DNA of 35,180 bases from Fibrobacter sp. (GTDB taxonomy: Bacteria > Fibrobacterota > Fibrobacteria > Fibrobacterales > Fibrobacteraceae), in assembly GCF_017551775.1 (NCBI RefSeq), contig NZ_JAFZKX010000063.1, forward strand, positions 1-35,180, read 5' to 3'. Position numbers and translations under genes: made by a program. The notes beneath the pieces are model-generated. The model made no database searches. It was given only the letters and a program-made list of their open reading frames with translations, and had not been told where the DNA came from. Within the stretch, counting starts at the first letter, position 1, and every line of letters begins with the position of its first letter. Shown piece by piece: positions 16,296 through 24,715 of the stretch.

Positions 16296-18125
16296 ATGCC
16301 TATCTTGTCTGCACAGAATGTCTCCCTGCGATTCAGCGGTCCGCCGCTTTTGGACAACGCCTCGTTCGATATCGAGGCGGGCGACCGCATTTGCCTCGTG
16401 GGCCGTAACGGCGAGGGCAAGAGCACGCTGCTCAAGATAATCCAGGGCGAGATGGGCATGGACTCCGGCGAGATTGTGAAGCGCACCGGCCTGAAGGTTT
16501 CCCGCATGGTGCAGGAAATCCCGGCCCACATGGAAGGCACCGTGCGCGACGTGGTGATGGCGGGCATTGCGCAGGACGGCCACCACGATGCCCATGCCGA
16601 GGCAATCCTCGGGAAGACGGGCATCGCGGCCGACGCTTTGTACGACGGACTTTCCGGCGGGCAGAAGCGTCGCGTGCTGTTCGCACGGGCCGTCGCCGAG
16701 AATCCGGACTTGCTCCTGCTGGACGAGCCTACGAACCACCTGGACATTCCCGCCATCCAGTGGCTGGAAGGCATCGTCTCGCGCCTGGAATGCGCGGTGC
16801 TTTTCGTGAGCCACGACCGCGCCTTCGTGCGCCGCGTGGCGACCCGCATTTTCGAACTCGACCGCGGGCGCGTTCGCACATGGAATTTCCCGTACGACAA
16901 GTTCGTGCAGTTCAGGGACCAGGCGCTCGCCGAAGAAGAGAAGGCGAACAAGCTTTTTGACAAGCGCCTTGCCGAAGAAGAAGTCTGGATACGCAAGGGA
17001 ATCCAGGCACGCCGTACCCGCAACGAGGGGCGCGTGCGTGCGCTCATCAAGATGCGCCAGGAACGTGCGGAAAGGCGCACGCGGACCGGATCGGTGAACA
17101 TGCAGATTACCGAAGCCGAGCGATCCGGTCGCCTCGTAGCCCGCCTCACCGACGTGAGCTTTGCCTACGAGGGCGCCCCGCTGATATCGCATTTCAGTAC
17201 CGAAGTCTCCCGCGGGGACCGCATCGGCATCGTGGGCCCGAACGGTTCCGGCAAGACGACGCTCCTCAAGCTTATCCTCGGCGAAATACAGCCGGACGAA
17301 GGCGACATCCGCCTGGGAACGAACCTGCAGATTGCGTACTTCGACCAGATGCGCACCCGCCTGCGCGAAGACAAGAGCCTCGTGGAAAACGTGGGCGACG
17401 GCCAGGCTTATATTACTCTGAACGGCGTACGCCGCCACGTGTTAAGTTACCTGCAAGATTTCCTCTTTTCGGCGGAACGCGCCCGCGGGCCCATCAGCGC
17501 CTTGAGCGGCGGCGAAAGGAACCGCTTGCTGCTCGCCTGCCTGTTCAGCCACCCGAGCAACGTCCTGGTACTCGACGAGCCCACGAACGACCTCGACATG
17601 GAGACGCTCGACCTTCTGGCGGAACTTTTGGCCGATTACAACGGCACGGTTATCGTCGTAAGCCACGATAGAGCCTTCCTGGATTCCGTCGTTACGGGTA
17701 TTTTTGCCATAGAAGACGGCGGAAACGTGTTTGAAGCCGTCGGCGGGTACACGGATTACGAAAATAATCGCAAAATTCGTGACAAGGAAGCGGCCAATGC
17801 TGCCAAGATTGCCGAAGAAAGGGCTTCTTTGTCGAAAAATTCAGCTCCGGGACAGCCTGGAACGGCAAAAAACGCGGTTTCTGACCAGAACCCTGCGAAG
17901 AAAAAGAAGCGTAGCTATAACGAAGAGCGCGAATATGCCGCTCTTCCCGAAAAAATTGAGAAACTCGAAGCCGAAATTGCTGAATTTCAGGCGGAATTGG
18001 CAAAACCGGAAGTCTATACCGACGCAAAACGCATAGTCGAATTGCAGAAAGAGCTGGCCGACCGCGAATCGGAACTGGAAAAAGCCTACGAAAGATTCGG
18101 GGAACTTGACTCCTTAGGTGGATAA
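16296..18125 (+). CDS. uup: ABC-F ATPase, Uup type
   Basis: ABC-F proteins are soluble twin-ATPase translation factors that act on ribosomes rather than transporters. This 609-residue protein has no membrane segment. The first ATPase has Walker A GRNGEGKST (36-44), signature LSGGQKRR (about 119) and Walker B LLLLDEPTNHLD. The second has GPNGSGKTT, LSGGERNR and VLDEPTNDLDMETLDLL, the last wording being typical of Uup. A basic linker precedes a C-terminal coiled-coil arm (about 540-605, YAALPEKIEKLEAEIAEF) like the Uup DNA/ribosome-binding domain. EttA lacks this arm, which supports Uup. The start follows a -10 box directly and has no Shine-Dalgarno site. Confidence 0.88.
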   Translation: MPILSAQNVSLRFSGPPLLDNASFDIEAGDRICLVGRNGEGKSTLLKIIQGEMGMDSGEIVKRTGLKVSRMVQEIPAHMEGTVRDVVMAGIAQDGHHDAHAEAILGKTGIAADALYDGLSGGQKRRVLFARAVAENPDLLLLDEPTNHLDIPAIQWLEGIVSRLECAVLFVSHDRAFVRRVATRIFELDRGRVRTWNFPYDKFVQFRDQALAEEEKANKLFDKRLAEEEVWIRKGIQARRTRNEGRVRALIKMRQERAERRTRTGSVNMQITEAERSGRLVARLTDVSFAYEGAPLISHFSTEVSRGDRIGIVGPNGSGKTTLLKLILGEIQPDEGDIRLGTNLQIAYFDQMRTRLREDKSLVENVGDGQAYITLNGVRRHVLSYLQDFLFSAERARGPISALSGGERNRLLLACLFSHPSNVLVLDEPTNDLDMETLDLLAELLADYNGTVIVVSHDRAFLDSVVTGIFAIEDGGNVFEAVGGYTDYENNRKIRDKEAANAAKIAEERASLSKNSAPGQPGTAKNAVSDQNPAKKKKRSYNEEREYAALPEKIEKLEAEIAEFQAELAKPEVYTDAKRIVELQKELADRESELEKAYERFGELDSLGG

Positions 18126-18226
18126 TATATCCAAAAAATATGGGCAGGGGTACTTGTGCGCTGGCTCACAATATATTATTTTCTTACTATAAGGATATTC
18201 AATGGAACATTGAAAAGGGGAACGGT

Positions 18227-20923
18227 ATGAACGGAAAACTTTCTATTATTGCCCTTGCTCTTTTGAGCGGTGTCGTCATGGCGGCGCCGGAACGCGTATG
18301 GAGCATTACCGAGGGTAACGGCAAGACAATTCATCCTTACGGGAAGTGGTATACTTATACGTATTCCGAATCTGGCTCTGCAGCCAAGATTGACACCGCG
18401 ACGACAGCGACGGCCAAAGTGATTACGGCGTCGGTTGGAAGGACTATATCCTCTTCCGCGGGAGTGGGCTTCGGATGGGGTGCCAAACAGGACAGCATCA
18501 AGGACCTGAGCATTTATGAGGGCGTGTGCCTCACCTATGCGGCCGAAGCGGCTTTCCGTCTCGACTTCAAGCAGACTACAGTCAAGGACGGCAACTACAA
18601 CGGGTATAACGTCCCGGCACAGGCGTCAATCGATACCATCTTCATCCCGTTCTCCGAATTGGCTCAGGAAAAAGGCTGGGGTGTGACCAGGGCGCTTGAC
18701 CTTACGAAGCAGACGGGTGTCCAGTTCAGCTACAAGCAGTCGTTCGTCGAGACCGAAGGCGTCCTCAAGAACGTCATCAAGATTGCTGCAATCCATTTCG
18801 GCAGTTCGTGCAGCAGCCATGCGCCGAACTTGAAGACTGGCGTCACTTCGCCTGATTCCAAGACTCTTTATGAAGGCGATACGCTCAAGATTGGTTTCAA
18901 GGAAATCTTCGAGGATGCCGATGGCGACGATCTGAACATCACGATGTCTATGAGTGGCGATATCGTGGATCTCAAGGAAGCGAAGAGCTATTCCATGAGC
19001 GACTTCGCGTGGCTCAAGAGCAAGCCGAATCCGGCTTCGGGCGCTTCTGCGACGGTATCTTTCCAGGCGACCGATCCTACGGGCAAGTCTGTAAGCTATA
19101 CGGTCAAGGTCTCGCTTGTCGATCGTCAGAATCCTCCAGTTGCCGTGAATGACAACTATACGGTGGATGAAGATTCCAAGCTGACGGTTTCTGCCGCGAA
19201 GGGAGTGCTTCGCAACGATTACGATGATGACGACGATCCCGACAATCCGTCGATTACGGCTACGTTGGATTCCACGACGCAGCATGGTGTACTCACCTTC
19301 AGCGGAAGCGGTTTCACCTACACCCCCGAGGCGGATTTCTATGGTACTGATTATTTCGTCTACCATGTGACCGATGGTTCCGGCAATACCAGCAACATGG
19401 CGACCGTTACCATCACGGTGAACAACGTGGAAGATCCCGCGACGCTCACAATCAATCATCCCTTCCTCTATGTAGGCTCTCTTGACGAAGACGCCGTGAA
19501 TTTTGAGGACGGAGTCAAGGTGAAAGAAGATTTCGACGACTTCGATATCTTTATCCCGGGCGAAAATATTGAATTCTCCGACCCCGATGTGTTGACGGCT
19601 GGCTTCCCGCTCAAAGTCGCCTGCGCGAAGGGATTGGTCGAAGTGGCATATACGAAGATTTCCGGCAATCATGTCATTTCCGTGACTGCGGTGCCTAATG
19701 CGAACGGCAAGGACGTCATCAAGCTGTTCACTATTGACGGCAAGGATACTGTTGGTATTTCTATCCCCGTTGAGGTGGCTGCTGTTGCCGACAAGCCGGT
19801 TGCAAAGAACGATGCGTACGAGATGGGTCAGGATACCGTGAATGTGGTTTCTGCCAAGCTGGGCGTGCTTGCCAACGACGTGAACCCCGATGGCGCATCC
19901 GTGCTCAAGGCCTACCTCTTCGAGGATGCCGACCACGGCAAGGTCAAGCTCGCGACTGATGGCTCGTTCACTTACGAAGTCGGCGACTTCAATGGCGAGG
20001 ACATCTTTACCTACTTTGTTGTCAATGCCGAAGGCGATACTTCCGAGGTTGCCGCAGTGACTCTTACTGTGGAATACAGGAACCGCGGGCCCGTTGTTCT
20101 TGCAGCTGCGAGGGATACCGCAGGCGCTCGCGTTGCTGCCCTGAATGAAGATTTCGCGAAGACCATCGAGTTCAAGGCGTCCGAAGTGAAGACCTGGTTC
20201 GAGGATCCTGAAGGCGATCCGATTAGCTTCAGAGCGTCCAATCCCGACAGCCTGTTGAATGTTACGAGCACTGTGGCCGGTACTATTACGGTCAAGGCGG
20301 TAAGGGATGCTTGTGGTGAAACCACGCTCGACGTGATTGCGACCGACTCCGCGAACAATTCGACAACGTTTAGCCTTCCGGTCTCTATTGATTGCGTGAA
20401 CGATGTTCCGGTCCGCATAGGCGCGGCTGCCGATACGATTCTGGTGCCGCCCAGCGGCTGGCGCAAGGCTTTCTACGTGTTTGACCTCTTCGAAGACGTG
20501 GACGATACCGTGCTGACGCTGAAGGTTACGACTCTCAACAAGGAAAGGGTTATCAAGGGCGAGGTTATTGGCGACAGCCTTATCGTGAATCTCTTCGATG
20601 ATAAGGTCTACTTGCAGAAAAAGGTGCCGTACTCCATCAAGGTCAACGTGACGGATGGAATGGGTAAGACTGCCGTTCCGAAGACGCTTGTGTTCCTCGT
20701 GGACGAGAGCATGGCTCTCCCGCAGGTTGCCTCTGCTTCCAAGATGGGCTGGCAGGGCGCCATCCGTGCCGAACAGGGCGTGGCCGCCATCTTCGACATG
20801 CAGGGCCGCGTGATGTGGAAGTCCGCGCTCCCGGTATCCGAAGCCGACGTGCGTAACGCCGCCGCCAAGGTGCAGGGCCGCAAGATCCTGCAGGTCAACA
20901 AGCAGACTTGGACCATCAAGTAA
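18227..20923 (+). CDS. Large secreted protein with CBM-like domain, tandem-95 repeats and C-terminal module
   Basis: This 898-residue exported protein starts with a signal peptide (LSIIALALLSGVVMAAP). Residues about 25-205 look like a beta-jelly-roll carbohydrate-binding domain of the CBM11/CIA30 kind (TIFIPFSELAQEKGWG, then TGVQFSYKQ). Cadherin/Ig-like domains follow. Two are classic tandem-95/VCBS-type repeats, each with 'AxNDxYxxxxD', 'GVLxND', 'DADHGK' and 'FxGxDxFxY' wording (about 305-405 and 525-620). Acidic DYDDDDDPDN stretches suggest calcium binding. The C-terminus (VAAIFDMQGRVMWKS) is the shared sorting-type module. No catalytic motif was seen, so a surface adhesin or cellulose-binding protein is inferred. 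AAGGGG about 8 nt before 18227 supports that ATG over 18140. Confidence 0.75.
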   Translation: MNGKLSIIALALLSGVVMAAPERVWSITEGNGKTIHPYGKWYTYTYSESGSAAKIDTATTATAKVITASVGRTISSSAGVGFGWGAKQDSIKDLSIYEGVCLTYAAEAAFRLDFKQTTVKDGNYNGYNVPAQASIDTIFIPFSELAQEKGWGVTRALDLTKQTGVQFSYKQSFVETEGVLKNVIKIAAIHFGSSCSSHAPNLKTGVTSPDSKTLYEGDTLKIGFKEIFEDADGDDLNITMSMSGDIVDLKEAKSYSMSDFAWLKSKPNPASGASATVSFQATDPTGKSVSYTVKVSLVDRQNPPVAVNDNYTVDEDSKLTVSAAKGVLRNDYDDDDDPDNPSITATLDSTTQHGVLTFSGSGFTYTPEADFYGTDYFVYHVTDGSGNTSNMATVTITVNNVEDPATLTINHPFLYVGSLDEDAVNFEDGVKVKEDFDDFDIFIPGENIEFSDPDVLTAGFPLKVACAKGLVEVAYTKISGNHVISVTAVPNANGKDVIKLFTIDGKDTVGISIPVEVAAVADKPVAKNDAYEMGQDTVNVVSAKLGVLANDVNPDGASVLKAYLFEDADHGKVKLATDGSFTYEVGDFNGEDIFTYFVVNAEGDTSEVAAVTLTVEYRNRGPVVLAAARDTAGARVAALNEDFAKTIEFKASEVKTWFEDPEGDPISFRASNPDSLLNVTSTVAGTITVKAVRDACGETTLDVIATDSANNSTTFSLPVSIDCVNDVPVRIGAAADTILVPPSGWRKAFYVFDLFEDVDDTVLTLKVTTLNKERVIKGEVIGDSLIVNLFDDKVYLQKKVPYSIKVNVTDGMGKTAVPKTLVFLVDESMALPQVASASKMGWQGAIRAEQGVAAIFDMQGRVMWKSALPVSEADVRNAAAKVQGRKILQVNKQTWTIK

Positions 20924-20947
20924 CGCTTGGAAAAGCGATAAGAAAAA

Positions 20948-20970
20948 GCCCCGCGATTGCGGGGCTTTTC
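20948..20970. terminator. Bidirectional terminator between the CBM protein and ackA
   Basis: The perfect stem GCCCCGC (20948-20954) with GCGGGGC (20959-20965) is flanked by AAAAA and TTTT. A second small hairpin, CCCGC/GCGGG near 20993-21006, follows next to the ackA stop codon. Confidence 0.88.
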
Positions 20971-21013
20971 TTGTAAGGTCTTGAAGGGGTCTCCCGCTTG
21001 CGCGGGGTGCCGC

Positions 21014-22186
21014 TTACTTGACGAGAGCTTCGGTATCGAGGGCGATAAGCAGCTCTTCGTTGGTGGCGACCACCATAGCAGTCGGCGTGCCGTCCTTGCT
21101 GATGATGTGGCCGGAGTTCTTGCCGTTGTCCTCATTGCGGGCGTCGTCAATCTGGTAGCCGAGCAGGGCGAGGTTTTCCATCACGGTCTTGCGAACCACG
21201 CGGCTGTTCTCGCCGATACCGCCGGTGAACACGAGCGCATCGATGCGCGGGAGAGCCATGGCGATGCCGCCGATTTCGCGGGTCAGCTTGTAGCAGAAGG
21301 TCTCGAGGGCGATCTGGGCGCCGAGATGGCCTTCGCTTGCGGCCTGCGTCAAGGTGCGCATGTCGTTGCTGAGGCCGGAGAGGCCGAGCAGGCCGGATTC
21401 CTTGTTCACGAGCTTGTCGAGGCGGTCGATATCGTAGCCGTACTTCTTGCTGATGAAGAAGAGGATAGCCGGGTCGAGGCTGCCGGAGCGGGTGCCCATG
21501 ATGAGGCCGTCGAGCGGGGTGAAGCCCATGGTGGTGTCAGCGCACTTGCCGTTGAGAATCGCGGAGCAGCTGGAACCGTTGCCGAGGTGGGCGGTGATGA
21601 AGCAGCAGTCTTCCGGCTTCTTGCCGAGGATGCTCGCGGCTTCGGCGGTCACGAAGCGGTGGCTGGTGCCGTGGAAACCGTAACGGCGGATGGCGTCCTT
21701 CTCATAGAAGGAATACGGAATGCCGTACAGGAATGCCTTGCGGGGCATGGTCTGGTGGAAGGCGGTGTCGAACACTGCCACCTGCGGGAGCTTCGGGAAG
21801 AACTTGGTCGCGCATTCCATGCCGGTTGCGTGCGCGGGTTCGTGCAGCGGGGCGAACAGCGTGATGCTGCGGATGTAGTCGATGACTTCCTGGCTGACCT
21901 TTTCGCTCTTGATGTACTTGCCGCCATGCACCACGCGGTGGCCGATGGCTTCGATCGTGTCGATGAGCTTCTGCTCGCCGAGGAACTTCTGCACCTGGGC
22001 GACGGCTTCGGCGTGCGTCGGGCAGTCGAAATTGAAGTCAATGTTGCCTTCGGGGCCCTTGGCCTTCACGTGGCCGTTCACGCCGATGTTCTCGACGAGG
22101 CCGCTGGAGATGGATTCTTTGGTCTGGGTATCGATGACGGCGAACTTCACAGAGGAACTGCCGCAGTTTAAGACTAGTACGCGCAT
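21014..22186 (-). CDS. ackA: Acetate kinase
   Basis: Acetate kinase converts acetyl phosphate and ADP to acetate and ATP, the energy-yielding end of acetate fermentation. This 390-residue cytoplasmic enzyme has the ASKHA-fold signatures: N-terminal VLNCGSSSVKFAV, GHRVVHGG, FDTAFHQTMP and YGFHGTSHR. THLGNGSS-like (ITAHLGNGSSCSAI), TRSGSLDPAI and the C-terminal FTGGIGENS motif follow. Length is typical. pta, often adjacent, is not in this window. On the minus strand a TATAAT box (22226-22221) gives a leader of about 30 nt. No strong ribosome site is visible. Confidence 0.96.
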   Translation of the reverse strand: MRVLVLNCGSSSVKFAVIDTQTKESISSGLVENIGVNGHVKAKGPEGNIDFNFDCPTHAEAVAQVQKFLGEQKLIDTIEAIGHRVVHGGKYIKSEKVSQEVIDYIRSITLFAPLHEPAHATGMECATKFFPKLPQVAVFDTAFHQTMPRKAFLYGIPYSFYEKDAIRRYGFHGTSHRFVTAEAASILGKKPEDCCFITAHLGNGSSCSAILNGKCADTTMGFTPLDGLIMGTRSGSLDPAILFFISKKYGYDIDRLDKLVNKESGLLGLSGLSNDMRTLTQAASEGHLGAQIALETFCYKLTREIGGIAMALPRIDALVFTGGIGENSRVVRKTVMENLALLGYQIDDARNEDNGKNSGHIISKDGTPTAMVVATNEELLIALDTEALVK

Positions 22187-22220
22187 AATTGTAATTGATG
22201 GTTGATGGTTTACGTCGAGA

Positions 22221-22226
22221 ATTATA
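22221..22226 (-). promoter_or_regulatory. -10 box of ackA
   Basis: A perfect TATAAT is read on the minus strand, about 34 nt upstream of the ackA ATG. A -35 box is not clear. Confidence 0.5.
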
Positions 22227-22303
22227 GCATTTTGAGAAAAGTCTGGCTATGAAATGCACTCCGGGGTCTGCGCCGAGCGTATGCCGAGTTGATTTTTTTT
22301 TAC

Positions 22304-22309
22304 TAAATT
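22304..22309 (+). promoter_or_regulatory. -10 box TAAATT immediately before the PAP2 gene
   Basis: TAAATT follows a T-tract and ends 7 nt before the ATG at 22317. There is no ribosome site, so a leaderless mRNA is predicted. Confidence 0.45.
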
Positions 22310-22316
22310 CACGGCA

Positions 22317-22847
22317 ATGCTGAAGAAGATTGCAGATTTCGATAGCCGCGTGACGAATTTTTGGTTAAACCGGCGTTTTTCGGCCAGGTCTAACCGCTGG
22401 TTACGTTTTTACGTGCGCCTGGGCGACGGCTACATCTGGGTCCTCTTCTCGCTGTTCCTTTTCTGGAAGGTTGGCTGGGACAATTTCCTCCCGATCCTGT
22501 GGCATGCGCTTACGGCCCTCGCGGTAAGCCTCGTCGCATACTGGGTGATAAAACTTTGCGTGAAGCGCGCCCGCCCGTTCGATTCCAATCCGTCGATTGA
22601 GGCCGGAGTTCCGCCGCTTGACAAGTACAGCTTCCCTTCCGGCCATACGATGAACAACTTGGCTGTTGCCTCGGCGGTGTTCTTCAGCGCCCCGCAGTAC
22701 GGCTGGGTGATGGTCCTGCTGCCGCTCACTTGGGGACTTCTGCGCGTGTATTTCGGCGTCCACTGGCTTACGGACGTACTTTGCGGATTCCTGTTCGGCG
22801 TGCTGAGTTTCGTGATTGGTCATTGCATCTGGATCCTGATTTTCTAG
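22317..22847 (+). CDS. PAP2-family membrane phosphatase
   Basis: This 176-residue integral membrane protein belongs to the type 2 phosphatidic acid phosphatase superfamily. Members dephosphorylate lipid phosphates such as phosphatidate, phosphatidylglycerol phosphate or undecaprenyl pyrophosphate. All three active-site motifs are present: KLCVKRARP (K-x6-RP), the central PSGH in YSFPSGHTMN, and R-x5-H-x3-D in LRVYFGVHWLTD. Four or five hydrophobic segments surround them, so the active site should face the periplasm. The substrate cannot be told from sequence. The histidine phosphatase gene begins 21 nt downstream, suggesting cotranscription. Confidence 0.85.
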   Translation: MLKKIADFDSRVTNFWLNRRFSARSNRWLRFYVRLGDGYIWVLFSLFLFWKVGWDNFLPILWHALTALAVSLVAYWVIKLCVKRARPFDSNPSIEAGVPPLDKYSFPSGHTMNNLAVASAVFFSAPQYGWVMVLLPLTWGLLRVYFGVHWLTDVLCGFLFGVLSFVIGHCIWILIF

Positions 22848-22868
22848 TCCGATTGCGGTTGGTTCCCT

Positions 22869-23582
22869 ATGACGGATTTTGTAAAGGCGGGCGATTTCTT
22901 TGCTTCACTCGCGCCGGAAGAACGCGTGTTCCTGCTGATACGCCATGCGGAACGCAGGCACATCACTCCCGACGATCCTGATTTCGGTGCGCACGTGGGC
23001 CTTACCGACAAGGGGCGCGAACAGGCGCTTTCGTTGGGCAGGTGCATCCCGCCCGAGGGCGACATCTGCTTTTATTCGAGTCCGGTAGGGCGCTGCGTGG
23101 AGACGGCGCAGTGCATAGGCAAAGCTCGTGTTGGCGTTCAAGTGCCCGCACACCTTAATGCGGTGGTTTCCGATGAGCCGCGTGTTGAACCGCTCGACTG
23201 CCTGGCAGAATACTTTGTTCAAAATTATGACGAGTACATGAAGGTGCTGCGCGCCGGTTTTTATGAAGGCATTTGCGCGTGGCTTGCAAACGAGGCGGAA
23301 GGAAAAAAACGTGGTGACAACGAGGCTTTCTGCCCGCTGGCTGCACGTTCCGAAGAAATGCTTGCGATGATGCTTTCGAAGGGAACCGTGCGCTTCAATA
23401 TTTTCGCGACGCATGATGCCTGGGTAGTCCCGTGCCTCACGCATTTCTGCGGCATGCGTTTTACGCCCCAGCGCTGGATGAACTACCTCACCGGCATGGC
23501 CGTCGTGACCGGTGCCGACGGGAAAAACGTCAAGCGGATTGTTCCCGTGACGGCTTTGGATACGGGCTGGCTGCAATTCTGA
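22869..23582 (+). CDS. Histidine phosphatase superfamily protein
   Basis: This 237-residue protein has the branch-1 histidine phosphatase core. The phospho-accepting RHAER motif is at residues 25-29 (H26). A second basic cluster lies in YSSPVGRCVETAQ. A late FATHDAWV supplies the second catalytic His. There is no signal peptide, so it is probably cytoplasmic. Members act on phosphosugars, nucleotides or phosphoproteins; nothing here fixes the substrate. The insert between about 85 and 160 is larger than in simple phosphoglycerate mutase-like proteins. It lies just after the PAP2 gene, with a terminator following, so the two phosphatases probably form a two-gene unit. Confidence 0.78.
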   Translation: MTDFVKAGDFFASLAPEERVFLLIRHAERRHITPDDPDFGAHVGLTDKGREQALSLGRCIPPEGDICFYSSPVGRCVETAQCIGKARVGVQVPAHLNAVVSDEPRVEPLDCLAEYFVQNYDEYMKVLRAGFYEGICAWLANEAEGKKRGDNEAFCPLAARSEEMLAMMLSKGTVRFNIFATHDAWVVPCLTHFCGMRFTPQRWMNYLTGMAVVTGADGKNVKRIVPVTALDTGWLQF

Positions 23583-23625
23583 GCCAAAAAAAGTACGGCA
23601 CAATTTTTTGCAATTGATTAAAAAC

Positions 23626-23647
23626 TGCGCTACTGGCGCATTTTTTT
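23626..23647 (+). terminator. Terminator of the PAP2/histidine phosphatase unit
   Basis: TGCGC (23626-23630) pairs with GCGCA (23636-23640), followed by seven T. The T-run merges with the AT-rich promoter region of the next gene. Confidence 0.7.
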
Positions 23648-23662
23648 ATATACATTACGAGT

Positions 23663-24649
23663 ATGAATATTGCATCGGGAACATATCGCCGTATATTTGT
23701 GCTGGGTTCCGGCTTCAGCAAGTCATTCTGCCCGCAGATGCCCACGCTCCGCGACCTGAACGAGCGCATTCCCTTCGGGATATCGGACGAATTCCCGCAT
23801 TTGCGGGAATACTGCAGGCATTTCCTTGAGCTCTGCAACGAGCAGGCGGAATACCTGAATATCGAGACGCTTTCGACCTCGATTCTTTCGGCGCAGATTT
23901 TCCCGGGAGTGCGAGAGAGCCTTTACCATTCGAGCTTGCGTTTCGAGTTGCTGCGCTTTATCGCGAACGAGATTCGCAGAGACCATATCGTGGATTCCGC
24001 TTCGGCGACGGTGATGCGCAAGTTCCTGGCGGGCTGCGAGAACTGCCCGAGCGAAGGCCTGCGCGATACCCTGCTGCTCAGTTTCAACTACGATACGCTC
24101 ATCGAGGACGTGATTGCCGATGACCCCGAGATGGATGCGCGTGTGGCCGTGGATTATGGCGTCCGGATTGACCCTGCAGACCGCAGCGCGGTGCGTAGGC
24201 CGCGTACGCTTACGATTGACCTCATCAAGCTGCACGGTTCGCTCAACTGGTACCCGGTGAAGGGCGCCTCTGACCCGCTCGACTTGAAAAACGTATGCCA
24301 GGTGGAACCCTGCGACCGGAGTTTCCCCATTTATCGCGAGGATACGCCCATCTACATCCCGATGGCGCACGCGAAGGAATCCTTTTTGCGCGGAAGCCTT
24401 TTCAACCTGCTCTGGAGCAAGGCGGATTACTACCTGAAAAATGCGCAGGAGATATATTTCTTGGGTTACGGGTTCCCGAAAACGGACATGAACAACCTGG
24501 AATTCCTGCTCCGGCACCGTTCGCGCTTCAAGAAGGTGGTGGTTTTCGAGCATGAGGGCTCCGCCGTGCTCGAAAGGCTGCGCTGTCTGCTGGGCGATCT
24601 GGTCGAAAGTTGCGACGCGAAGGAATACTTGGCGAATATTTCGGGATAA
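23663..24649 (+). CDS. Stand-alone SIR2-like protein
   Basis: This 328-residue cytoplasmic protein has the Rossmann-type motifs of the SIR2_2-like family. They are a nucleotide loop VLGSGFSKSF (13-22), SFNYDTLIE with N142 and D144, IKLHGSLNWY with H191 at the catalytic-His position, and a late YFLGYGFPKTDMNN. In sirtuins and SIR2-like NADases this Asn and His act on NAD+. It lacks the zinc-finger Cys pairs of deacetylase sirtuins, so NAD+ cleavage is more likely than protein deacetylation. Such proteins often serve in phage defence, but usually with a partner domain or neighbour (STING, SLOG, pAgo, HerA), and none is visible here. The natural role is therefore open. The start has TATA-rich sequence about 8 nt upstream and no ribosome site. 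Confidence 0.78.
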   Translation: MNIASGTYRRIFVLGSGFSKSFCPQMPTLRDLNERIPFGISDEFPHLREYCRHFLELCNEQAEYLNIETLSTSILSAQIFPGVRESLYHSSLRFELLRFIANEIRRDHIVDSASATVMRKFLAGCENCPSEGLRDTLLLSFNYDTLIEDVIADDPEMDARVAVDYGVRIDPADRSAVRRPRTLTIDLIKLHGSLNWYPVKGASDPLDLKNVCQVEPCDRSFPIYREDTPIYIPMAHAKESFLRGSLFNLLWSKADYYLKNAQEIYFLGYGFPKTDMNNLEFLLRHRSRFKKVVVFEHEGSAVLERLRCLLGDLVESCDAKEYLANISG

Positions 24650-24662
24650 CGTAATTTTTTTG

Positions 24663-24691
24663 GTGACACTTTGGCCTCCCAGGAGTGTTAT
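24663..24691 (+). promoter_or_regulatory. GTGACAC-N15-GTGTTAT element before the flavoprotein gene (predicted ECF promoter)
   Basis: GTGACAC (24663-24669) and GTGTTAT (24685-24691) are separated by exactly 15 nt. The same arrangement occurs before the ECF sigma gene at 25343-25371. The half-sites sit where -35 and -10 elements would be, and they also form an imperfect dyad. The predicted transcript would start near 24698 and include the GGGAGG ribosome site. Recognition by the nearby sigma factor is inferred. Confidence 0.55.
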
Positions 24692-24715
24692 ATAATAAAA
24701 AAGGGAGGTTTTTGC

